Positions 1 through 6,916 of a stretch of DNA of 40,084 nt are shown here, piece after piece (the first letter of the stretch is position 1; the number at the start of each line of letters is the position of its first letter). A model generated the notes under the pieces. That model had not been told where the DNA came from and searched no databases. It was given only the letters and a program-made list of their open reading frames with translations. A program made the translations under genes and the position numbers. Source of the DNA: Opitutus sp. GAS368 (GTDB lineage: Bacteria; Verrucomicrobiota; Verrucomicrobiia; Opitutales; Opitutaceae); contig CAMBVX010000017.1 of NCBI GenBank assembly GCA_945871085.1, positions 1-40,084 on the forward strand, read 5' to 3'.

Positions 1-39
1 CGCGGCGACCGAAAAGTCCAGAGTTCAAACGACGTTGGT
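1..39 (-). repeat. Truncated copy of dispersed palindromic repeat
   Basis: The reverse complement of these bases matches the left flank and first bases of the palindrome found at 22369-22490 and 35223-35345. The order ACCAACGTC, then GAACTCTGGAC, then TTTTCGG followed by GCCGCG is shared with only a few substitutions. The copy is cut by the window edge, so most of its palindrome lies outside. It is inverted relative to the other two copies. Confidence 0.7.
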
Positions 40-44
40 ATAAT
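36..44 (+). promoter_or_regulatory. Extended -10 promoter candidate (TGGTATAAT)
   Basis: TATAAT at 39-44 is a perfect -10 hexamer and is preceded by TG one base upstream, the extended -10 pattern. No convincing -35 box sits 16-18 bases upstream. It would start a transcript near 51 and leave a leader of about 130 bases before the regulator gene at 182. The TG comes from the end of the truncated repeat copy (GACGTTGGT), so the promoter straddles the repeat boundary. Confidence 0.4.
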
Positions 45-181
45 CCCCGATTTGCGGATCAGGTTTGGAGGAGATGAATTGCGTTTGGCGCATTCTTTCA
101 TGGAGTCTCCGACTCGTCCCGGTGGTTCGCGCGCGGTTTCAATCGAACCGTGTTGGCAGCGACGGTGGGGGCGACTCTTCC

Positions 182-1579
182 ATGTCAAAATCTCTGTTGT
201 CCGGTCTGAATGTGTTGGTGCTCGAGGACGAGTTGCTGCTGCGCAAACGCTTGGCTGGATTTTTGGAGAGTGAGGGGGCGGCGGTGACGGCGGTGGGTAC
301 GGTGGCGGCGGCGAGACAAGCGGCCGAGTCACTGCCCTTCGACGCGGCATTGTTGGACGTCAACCTGCCGGATGGACGCGGCACCGATTTGTTGCGCGAC
401 AAGGTCTTTTCCGCCACGACCAATGTTCTGGTGATGACGGCTGAAGGAGGGGTGGCGGGGGCGGTCGAAGCGGTTCGGGCCGGGGCGTCGGATTACCTCG
501 TGAAGCCCTTTGATCCGGAGGAATTGCCCGTGAGATTGGCCCATGCGCGGAAGAGTTTGCAGGCGAAACGCGCGGATGAATTTCGCCGCGGGCAGGAGGC
601 GGAATTGGTGTTTGGCGCGAGTCTGGCGGGGGTGCGGGAGCAGTTGCAGAAAATCACAACGGCGGATCGTCGGCTGGGCAGCCACTTGCCGCCGGTGTTG
701 ATCGAGGGCGAGACGGGCACGGGTAAGACGGCGATTGCGCGTTGGATTCATCGCAATGGCCCGCGGGCCGATGGACCGATGGTGGAGCTCAATTGCTCGG
801 CCATGCCGGAGGCCTTGGCCGAGGCGGAATTATTTGGCCATGAGCGGGGGGCCTTTACCGATGCAAAGACGGCGCGGATTGGACTCATGGAAGCAGCGGA
901 TGGCGGGTCGTTATTTTTGGATGAGTTGCCGAGCCTCGCTCAATCCCTGCAGGCAAAATTACTGACGGTGTTGGAGGACCATTCACTCCGGCGGGTGGGT
1001 GCGACGAGACCGATCGCGGTCGACTCGCGCATCATCGCGGCGACCAATGCCGATCTTGGGGTGCTGGTGGCGGCGGGAAAATTCCGCGAAGATCTTTTGC
1101 ATCGCCTCGATTTGTTTCGGGTGCGGCTGCCCCCGCTGCGCGAACGAGGGAACGACATTATCGTGCTCGCTGACGCGCTGTTGGCGCGGGTCTGCAAACG
1201 CTACGGTCAGAAGCCGCCGGTGATTCCGGCGGAGGGGCGAGCGCGCCTGCTGGCCCATGGTTGGCCAGGAAATGTGCGTGAACTCGCGCACGAACTGGAG
1301 CGGGCGGTGGTCTTTGGTGGTGAGCGGGGACTCACCTTTGGACATCTGGGCGGAGCGCAGGCGACCGGTGCCGCGGAGAATACCGCCTGGATGCGGCCGG
1401 GCTTTGTTTTTCCGGAGAGCGGATTTTCTTTGGAGTCTGCGATTGATCGAATTGTGGCTCAGGCCGTGCAACAAGCCGAAGGTAACGTGTCGGCGGCCGC
1501 GCGTTTGCTCGGGGTATCACGGGACGTGGTGCGCTACCGGATCAAAGGCGGCGGGAATGCTGAAAAGGTTGGGGAATAA
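182..1579 (+). CDS. Sigma-54-dependent response regulator (NtrC family)
   Basis: This is a 465-residue cytoplasmic transcription activator. A receiver domain (about 1-125) has the acidic pair at the start, phospho-acceptor Asp59 in LLDVNLPDG and Lys108 in LVKPF. The AAA+ domain (about 140-380) carries Walker A GETGTGKT (176-183), the sigma-54 contact loop as GAFTDA (223-228, a variant of GAFTGA) and Walker B GGSLFLDE (241-248). The last 45 residues form a Fis-type helix-turn-helix (EGNVSAAARLLGVSRDVVRY). The frame stays open upstream to a TTG at 65 and an ATG at 74, but the receiver fold begins right after the ATG at 182, which I chose. A -24/-12 promoter lies 115 bases downstream of the gene, and the histidine kinase at 3445 is the likely partner; that pairing is inferred from position only. 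Confidence 0.93.
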   Translation: MSKSLLSGLNVLVLEDELLLRKRLAGFLESEGAAVTAVGTVAAARQAAESLPFDAALLDVNLPDGRGTDLLRDKVFSATTNVLVMTAEGGVAGAVEAVRAGASDYLVKPFDPEELPVRLAHARKSLQAKRADEFRRGQEAELVFGASLAGVREQLQKITTADRRLGSHLPPVLIEGETGTGKTAIARWIHRNGPRADGPMVELNCSAMPEALAEAELFGHERGAFTDAKTARIGLMEAADGGSLFLDELPSLAQSLQAKLLTVLEDHSLRRVGATRPIAVDSRIIAATNADLGVLVAAGKFREDLLHRLDLFRVRLPPLRERGNDIIVLADALLARVCKRYGQKPPVIPAEGRARLLAHGWPGNVRELAHELERAVVFGGERGLTFGHLGGAQATGAAENTAWMRPGFVFPESGFSLESAIDRIVAQAVQQAEGNVSAAARLLGVSRDVVRYRIKGGGNAEKVGE

Positions 1580-1693
1580 TCCTCGGGTCGGGCATTGATC
1601 GGGTGGGATTCCCCGTGCCTTTGGCGATGGCCGATGACGTCTTGAAAACCCCTAACCGTTGATTTGTAACGTGAAAAGATTGAACATCGGGTT

Positions 1694-1709
1694 TGGCACA
1701 ACGGCTGCA
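1694..1709 (+). promoter_or_regulatory. Sigma-54 (-24/-12) promoter
   Basis: The sequence TGGCACAACGGCTGCA places the invariant GG (1695-1696) and GC (1707-1708) at the exact spacing required by RpoN, and matches the consensus TGGCAC-N5-TTGCA except for C in place of the first T of the -12 element. Transcription would start near 1720, about 40 bases before the ATG at 1760. It lies between an RpoN-dependent activator gene and its putative target genes, which makes a chance match unlikely. Confidence 0.75.
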
Positions 1710-1759
1710 ATCGGAGAAGAGTAACTCAAGTCAACACTGTCCTGACCGAACACACTCTT

Positions 1760-2095
1760 ATGAAAGCCACCCTGCTCAACAAGTTGATCGTCACGGCCGC
1801 TCTCGCGGCCGCTGGCAGCTTGTATGCGGCAGATGCTCCTGCCGGTAAGCCGGCGGATAAACCGGTGACAAAAGCCCAATCTCCCGCAGTCGGTGATGTT
1901 AAAAAGGACGTGGAGAAATTCGGTGCGCAGCGCGACACGATGCTCGCCGAGCGTCAGGCTCTGATCAACCAGTTGAAGACCGCGAGTGAGGAGCACCGCA
2001 AAGCGATTTTGGAGAAGATGAAGGCACTCGGTGATGCGCAGCGCGAGCTGAGCAAGCAACTCCGTGACGATCTCCGGAAACAGCGCCAACGGTAA
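1760..2095 (+). CDS. Small exported alpha-helical (coiled-coil) protein
   Basis: This 111-residue product has a clear Sec signal peptide (LIVTAALAAAGSLYAA, cleavage near residue 24). A Lys/Pro/Ala-rich linker (about 25-45) follows, then a continuous charged helix to the C-terminus with heptad-like spacing of Leu, Ile and Ala, probably a coiled coil ending in KQRQR. I recognise no family. It is the first gene after the sigma-54 promoter, so it is the most direct candidate target of the regulator at 182-1579. It is probably periplasmic; the basic helical end could bind a polymer or a partner protein, but that is speculation. The ATG has no Shine-Dalgarno sequence. Confidence 0.7.
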   Translation: MKATLLNKLIVTAALAAAGSLYAADAPAGKPADKPVTKAQSPAVGDVKKDVEKFGAQRDTMLAERQALINQLKTASEEHRKAILEKMKALGDAQRELSKQLRDDLRKQRQR

Positions 2096-2256
2096 CGTCG
2101 TTTGGCGGGTTTGAGATGGTTTGCGCCGCGATAACGGACGCCAAGGCAGTTGCTCCGTGGCGCCGGCCCCTTTCGTTTACTACCACCGCGACGCGAACAT
2201 GGCTTGAGTGAGGCGGCCAGCCACCGCACGATGGTCGCGTTATTCATTCACCGTTT

Positions 2257-3429
2257 GTGACAAAATATTCCTATCCCATCGCTACCTTTACGGTTTTGAC
2301 CTGGCTCGCGCAGGGACAGGTATGCGGCCAGGGACTGGGGGCGGTTCCGGTGAGCACGGCGAAAAGTGGGGACGAGGTTGCTGCTCTCGTAGCGGCACCG
2401 CTGCGGTGGATCAGCTGGGGCAGCGTGCAAACGGGTTTTGGATTCCGGGACAACGTGCTGCTGAGTAACGCGGGAGAGGAGCGCAGTGGATTTGTGCGCA
2501 GCGGGCTCGATGCGACGGTTTGGCGGGCGCCGCAAGGGCGCGCGGATTTTTTCGCTGCGCTCAAGGCCGAGGGCACGCGGTATTTTTCCGCCCGGACGGT
2601 CAACGAAGAGTCGGCGGCCATCTTGCTCACCGAATGGCGCTATCTGATCGCCGACGTTTTTAAGTTTTCACTGGATGCTCGCGGCTACTCGTTTGACCAA
2701 ATTTACGACGCTTCAGATACCGATCTGCAACAGGTGGTGACGGAAGTGAAGACGTTGGGTGCGAGCATCGGTCCGAAGGCCCGCTGGACGGTGCGGCCAA
2801 CTTGGTGGATTGAGGCTCAGGCTGATGCGAAGCGGTTAACTTATCCGGATGGCGCGAATAATCGCAGCGTCCGTGAAGGGACGCTGCGGCTGGGCTGGCA
2901 GCCGGGCACCCGTTTCGAGGCAAGTGTGGCCGGCACGGAGGGCCGCCGGAACTATGACCTGCGCGAGCAGAATTCGGTCAGCGGGCGTCTGCTGGCGGGC
3001 ACCCTCCTCAGGATCGCCGAGCGCGAGGGTGAGTTCAGGATTGATGCCACGTGGGACGCGGCGGGTCGGTGGAAGACCAGCACGCGCGCGAGCGTTTTGC
3101 GGTTCCTCGACAATGGCGTGGGCTACCTCAACTACCGCCAGCGAAAAATCACGCACGAGGTGGAGTTGACGACGGACGATTGGCTGGTGGCGCTCAGAGG
3201 CTCGGCCCGGCGGGTCGAGTTCGGGCTGCAGACGGTCGGAACGGGACCCTCTCCGACGCCACAAATCAGGGATGACATTTCCGCCGAACTCCACATCGAG
3301 CGAAAACTCAGTGCGCGGTGGACGGCTTACGCGGAATATAAATGGGAACGCAACCGCTCCAATGACGTGCTCGCTTCATATTATCTGAACGAAGGCTTGC
3401 TAGGTATCCGCTGGAATTGGGAAAAATGA
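2257..3429 (+). CDS. Putative outer-membrane beta-barrel protein
   Basis: The product is 390 residues with a GTG start at 2257. The N-terminus reads as a signal peptide ending near residue 25 (TWLAQGQVCGQG). The rest is rich in alternating hydrophobic/polar strands with aromatic residues (for example TAYAEYKWERNRS near 360), and the chain ends in a short strand with aromatic residues (GIRWNWEK). This is the pattern of an outer-membrane barrel of about 14-18 strands. I cannot assign a specific family. It sits between the small exported protein and the sensor kinase, 15 bases before the kinase start, so it is likely co-transcribed with them. It may be a surface porin or anchor whose state the kinase monitors (inference). 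Confidence 0.6.
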   Translation: MTKYSYPIATFTVLTWLAQGQVCGQGLGAVPVSTAKSGDEVAALVAAPLRWISWGSVQTGFGFRDNVLLSNAGEERSGFVRSGLDATVWRAPQGRADFFAALKAEGTRYFSARTVNEESAAILLTEWRYLIADVFKFSLDARGYSFDQIYDASDTDLQQVVTEVKTLGASIGPKARWTVRPTWWIEAQADAKRLTYPDGANNRSVREGTLRLGWQPGTRFEASVAGTEGRRNYDLREQNSVSGRLLAGTLLRIAEREGEFRIDATWDAAGRWKTSTRASVLRFLDNGVGYLNYRQRKITHEVELTTDDWLVALRGSARRVEFGLQTVGTGPSPTPQIRDDISAELHIERKLSARWTAYAEYKWERNRSNDVLASYYLNEGLLGIRWNWEK

Positions 3430-3444
3430 TGCGAGCTTTTCTTG

Positions 3445-4842
3445 ATGACCGTCCCTGCCAGTCAGTCGCCGCCCGGCCGCGCCACGCAATTCACCGTGGT
3501 GGGACTGACCGTGGCCGTTTTTGCGGCTGTGGTGGCGTTTGTGACGCTGCAACTCCGGGCGGGGCTCCGGGAGCAGATCTTAGCCGGTAAGGCGGAGACG
3601 CTGGCCGCCGTCGCCTCGATGCAGTTGGCCAACGGGGCGGAAGCTCTGGCGGAAGTCGGGCTGACGGATGCGCCGGGCGAGTTGTTGGCCGCAGTGCTCA
3701 AGACCTCAAAGTATCGCGGCGTGCTGGCGATTCGTGTCTTCGACGCCGGACGGCGATTCAGTGGGGCGCTGCCGCTGGAACTCTCGGACGAGCCGCCATC
3801 GGCCGAGGAGTGGACGACGCGACCGTTTGCACGAATGAGGGCGCGAGAAAAATTGCAGCTGTTGGCCGGCACGCCATCACCCGCCAACTCACACCCAACG
3901 AGCGAACGGCTGATCGAGGCTTGGGTTCCGCTCCGGCGAAGCGAAGGCGCCCCGCTCGCCGGTGTCGCTCAATTTTGGATTGCGGGAGACGAACTCGCCG
4001 CCGAGTTCAGCTCGCTTGATCGTCGGCTGGCCCTGCAAGCGGGGATCGCCTGGCTCGCGGGCGCGGCGGTCATCGTGCTTGTTTTAGGTTGGGCGTTTCG
4101 TCGGCTGGCGGTAGCGAACCTCATCCTCGCAGGGCGGACCGAGGATTTGCAGCGGGCCAATCGTGAGCTGGTGCTGGCGGCGAAAACCTCGGCGCTCGGG
4201 GCCGTGACGGCGCACCTCATTCATGAAATCAAGAACCCGCTCGCCGGACTCGAAGTCTTCATGGCGGCACAGGCTGAACCGGGCGGACGGGAGGAAAGTG
4301 GGCGGGAACTTGTCGCGGCCACGGAGCTCACACGTCGTTTGAGAACCATGATCAACGACGTCGTCGGTGTGCTGCGCGATGAACAGCATGGCGCTCATTT
4401 CGAGCTGACGGGCGCGGAGCTCGCGCAACTGACAATCGAGCGCGTGCGCCCGGCGGCTAATTTAGCCGGTGTGCGGCTCGTGGCGGAAATGGGCGCGGAG
4501 GCGTCCTTGCCGGGTCGGAGAGCAAATCTCACTGGTCTCGTGTTGCGCAACCTGCTGCAGAACGCGGTCGAAGCGTCGCCGCCAGCAGGAATCGTTCGGC
4601 TCACGGGTCGCGCCACGAAGGAAGGGCGCTGGGAATTTTCGGTGGAAGACAGCGGCCCGGGGTTGGCTGAAGCGGTGCGGGCGCGCTTGTTTCAACCCTG
4701 CGCCAGCACGAAGCCCGGCGGCAGTGGGCTCGGCCTGGCCCTGAGCCAGCAACTCGCCCAACAGGCGGGCGGGCGCATCGAGTTGGTGAAAAGCGACGCC
4801 GAGGGCACGTGCTTTCGTTTGGTGCTGGAACCCGGGATTTGA
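3445..4842 (+). CDS. Membrane sensor histidine kinase (NtrB-like core)
   Basis: This is a 465-residue inner-membrane kinase. TM1 lies at about 14-36 and TM2 at about 198-217, enclosing a periplasmic sensor region of roughly 160 residues with no domain I can name. A short linker leads to the H-box LIHEIKNPLAG with the phospho-accepting His260. The ATPase domain follows with the N-box (LRNLLQNAVEAS), G1 (VEDSGPGL) and G2 (GGSGLGLALSQQ). ATG 3445 is preferred over an in-frame TTG at 3442. The HEIKNPL form of the H-box is common in kinases paired with NtrC-type regulators, which supports pairing with the regulator at 182. The gene lies downstream of the sigma-54 promoter, so the pair may be positively autoregulated. 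Confidence 0.9.
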   Translation: MTVPASQSPPGRATQFTVVGLTVAVFAAVVAFVTLQLRAGLREQILAGKAETLAAVASMQLANGAEALAEVGLTDAPGELLAAVLKTSKYRGVLAIRVFDAGRRFSGALPLELSDEPPSAEEWTTRPFARMRAREKLQLLAGTPSPANSHPTSERLIEAWVPLRRSEGAPLAGVAQFWIAGDELAAEFSSLDRRLALQAGIAWLAGAAVIVLVLGWAFRRLAVANLILAGRTEDLQRANRELVLAAKTSALGAVTAHLIHEIKNPLAGLEVFMAAQAEPGGREESGRELVAATELTRRLRTMINDVVGVLRDEQHGAHFELTGAELAQLTIERVRPAANLAGVRLVAEMGAEASLPGRRANLTGLVLRNLLQNAVEASPPAGIVRLTGRATKEGRWEFSVEDSGPGLAEAVRARLFQPCASTKPGGSGLGLALSQQLAQQAGGRIELVKSDAEGTCFRLVLEPGI

Positions 4843-4847
4843 TCCGT

Positions 4848-6896
4848 ATGCGCACCGATCCCCTGCGAGTTTTTTCAGGAGCCGGCCGGCCGGGAAACCG
4901 CGGGGTGGTGAAGGGGCGTCGCTCCTCTGGTTGGCCGGCGTGGTGGGCGTTACTGGTGTGCAGCGCAGTTGTGGGAAGAGTATTCGCGCAGGCCGATGGC
5001 TCGTTGCGCTGGGCGTCGAAGCTGGCGAGCACTCGCGGCTATGTTTATTCGTCTCCGGCGATCGGAGCCGATGGCACAATTTTCGTCGGCGTGGAGGTGG
5101 ATAGCACTCCGCAGGATGGCATGCTTCAGGCGGTCAACGGCCGGGACGGTTCCATCAAGTGGACTTTCCGGACCCGACAGTGGGTGGACTCGGCGCCGGC
5201 GATCGGAGCGGACGGAACGGTCTACTTCGGGTGTTGGAATGGAAATCTCTATGCGGTGAATGGAGCGGATGGACGGGAAAAATGGAAACTGTCCGTGGGG
5301 GCGATCGTGGTCAGTTCGCCGGCCATCGGCCCGGATGGAACGATCTACATCGGCTCGGACGATTTCGGGTTGCATGCGGTCAGCAAGGACGGGGTTGAGC
5401 GGTGGAAATTTCTGGCCCGCAACTCGATCGAGTCGTCGCCGGCGGTGGCGGCGGACGGCACTATTTATTTTGGCTCAAACGATCGTTCAATTTATGCGAT
5501 CAATCCCGACGGTTCCAAGAAGTGGCAGGTCGAGACGCTGTCGACCGTCGCTTCATCCCCCGCGATCGACGTCGATGGCACCATCTACGTGGGATCTTAT
5601 GATGGTTTTCTTTACGCGCTCGCCCCAGCGGACGGCGCCATCAAATGGAAATTTCAAACCGGTGGCCAAGTGCAGGCGTCGCCGGCCATCGGGCCGGACC
5701 GCACCCTCTATTTTGGGAGCTTCGATAAGAATTTCTATGCCGTGCACCCGGACGGAAGGATGAAGTGGAGCATTGGGGTGGGCGGAGCGATTTTTTCCAG
5801 CGCCGCCGTGCGGAGCGATGGCACGATTATTTTTGGCTCGGACGATGGTCGCGTGCGGGCGGTCTTCCCGGAAAGCGGCTTGATCAAGTGGGCCTATGAC
5901 ACGGGTGATTTGATTGAGTCGTCACCGGTGGTGGCGGCCGACGGAACCGTCTATGTGGGATCGATCGACGGGAAGCTCTATTCGTTTCACGGCTCGGGTG
6001 CCGCGGCATCGGCTCAGTCGGGTTGGCCGATGTTCCGACGCGATGCGATGCGTGCGGGGCAAGTGCCCGTGCCAGCCGACGGTGGACGGTTGATCAATCT
6101 CGCGACGCGGGCGCAGGCCGGAAATGACGTGCCGCTCATTGCGGGGCTCGTGACGAAAGGCGCGGGCACCAAGAACTACTTGATTCGAGGCATTGGTCCG
6201 ACCTTGGAACAACTGGGGGTGGCCACGCCGCTGCGCGATCCCGCGCTGGTCGTGAAACTGTTGGGCTCAGCGGAGGTATGGTTGGCCAATGGTGATTGGG
6301 GGAGCGGCAGTAACGCGGCGCAAATCATGACGACGGCGGCGGCGGTCGGGGCTTTTGCCCTGCCGGTGGAGAGCAAAGATGCCGTGGTGCTCGGGGCGCT
6401 TCCGGCCGGTGCTTACACCGCTGCCCTGGCCGGTCCGGCCGGCGATGCGGGGGTTGCTTTGATCGAGGCCTACGACGCCTCCGTCAGCGTGCAGGGCGCG
6501 CGGCTCGTGAATCTTTCGACGCGGGCGCAGGTCGGGACGGGCGACAAAATTCTCATTCCGGGACTCGTGATCGGCGGCAGTGATCCGGTCCGGGTGCTCG
6601 TGCGAGCGGTCGGGCCGGGCTTGGCGGGCTTCGGTGTGACGGGCGCGTTGGCGCGGCCGAGTATGACGGTCTTTGCGGGACCGACCCAGCGGCTGGCAAA
6701 TATTGGGTGGTCGGCGAGTGTCCAGAAAGCGGATATCGCAGCCGCTGCGGCCGCCGTCGGCGCGTTTCCTCTGCTGGAAGGCAGCGCGGATTGCGCCGCA
6801 CTACTGACGCTCGCGAGCGGTTCCTATACGATCCAAGTCTCCGGGGTGGGCAACACGACCGGGGAGGCTTTGGTGGAGGTCTACGTTTTGCCGTAG
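4848..6896 (+). CDS. Exported PQQ-type beta-propeller protein with tandem C-terminal module
   Basis: The product has 682 residues from the ATG at 4848, only 5 bases after the kinase stop; the frame also stays open upstream inside the kinase gene. A signal peptide (ALLVCSAVVGRVFA) precedes eight repeats of about 40 residues with the signature SSPAIG-DGT-Y-GS-DG-LYA, up to about residue 390, consistent with an eight-bladed propeller. Two copies of a roughly 130-residue module follow, beginning RLINLATRAQAG and RLVNLSTRAQVG and each containing a (I/V)RG/AVGP turn. I know this module from Opitutaceae exported proteins, but its function is not established. No PQQ-dehydrogenase catalytic signature is visible, so a binding or sensing role is more likely than an enzyme. 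It is probably periplasmic or on the surface. Confidence 0.8.
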   Translation: MRTDPLRVFSGAGRPGNRGVVKGRRSSGWPAWWALLVCSAVVGRVFAQADGSLRWASKLASTRGYVYSSPAIGADGTIFVGVEVDSTPQDGMLQAVNGRDGSIKWTFRTRQWVDSAPAIGADGTVYFGCWNGNLYAVNGADGREKWKLSVGAIVVSSPAIGPDGTIYIGSDDFGLHAVSKDGVERWKFLARNSIESSPAVAADGTIYFGSNDRSIYAINPDGSKKWQVETLSTVASSPAIDVDGTIYVGSYDGFLYALAPADGAIKWKFQTGGQVQASPAIGPDRTLYFGSFDKNFYAVHPDGRMKWSIGVGGAIFSSAAVRSDGTIIFGSDDGRVRAVFPESGLIKWAYDTGDLIESSPVVAADGTVYVGSIDGKLYSFHGSGAAASAQSGWPMFRRDAMRAGQVPVPADGGRLINLATRAQAGNDVPLIAGLVTKGAGTKNYLIRGIGPTLEQLGVATPLRDPALVVKLLGSAEVWLANGDWGSGSNAAQIMTTAAAVGAFALPVESKDAVVLGALPAGAYTAALAGPAGDAGVALIEAYDASVSVQGARLVNLSTRAQVGTGDKILIPGLVIGGSDPVRVLVRAVGPGLAGFGVTGALARPSMTVFAGPTQRLANIGWSASVQKADIAAAAAAVGAFPLLEGSADCAALLTLASGSYTIQVSGVGNTTGEALVEVYVLP

Positions 6897-6916
6897 TGCG
6901 GCACGCGGCAATCGGT

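Noticed and set aside
1571-1614. GGGGAAT/ATTCCCC inverted repeat behind the regulator gene as terminator
   Set aside because: The loop is about 30 bases and no T run follows, so it does not look like an intrinsic terminator.
2204-2219. Second sigma-54 promoter (TGGCTTGAGTGAGGCG) before the barrel gene
   Set aside because: Only the GG and GC spacing matches; the surrounding consensus is absent, so chance is likely.
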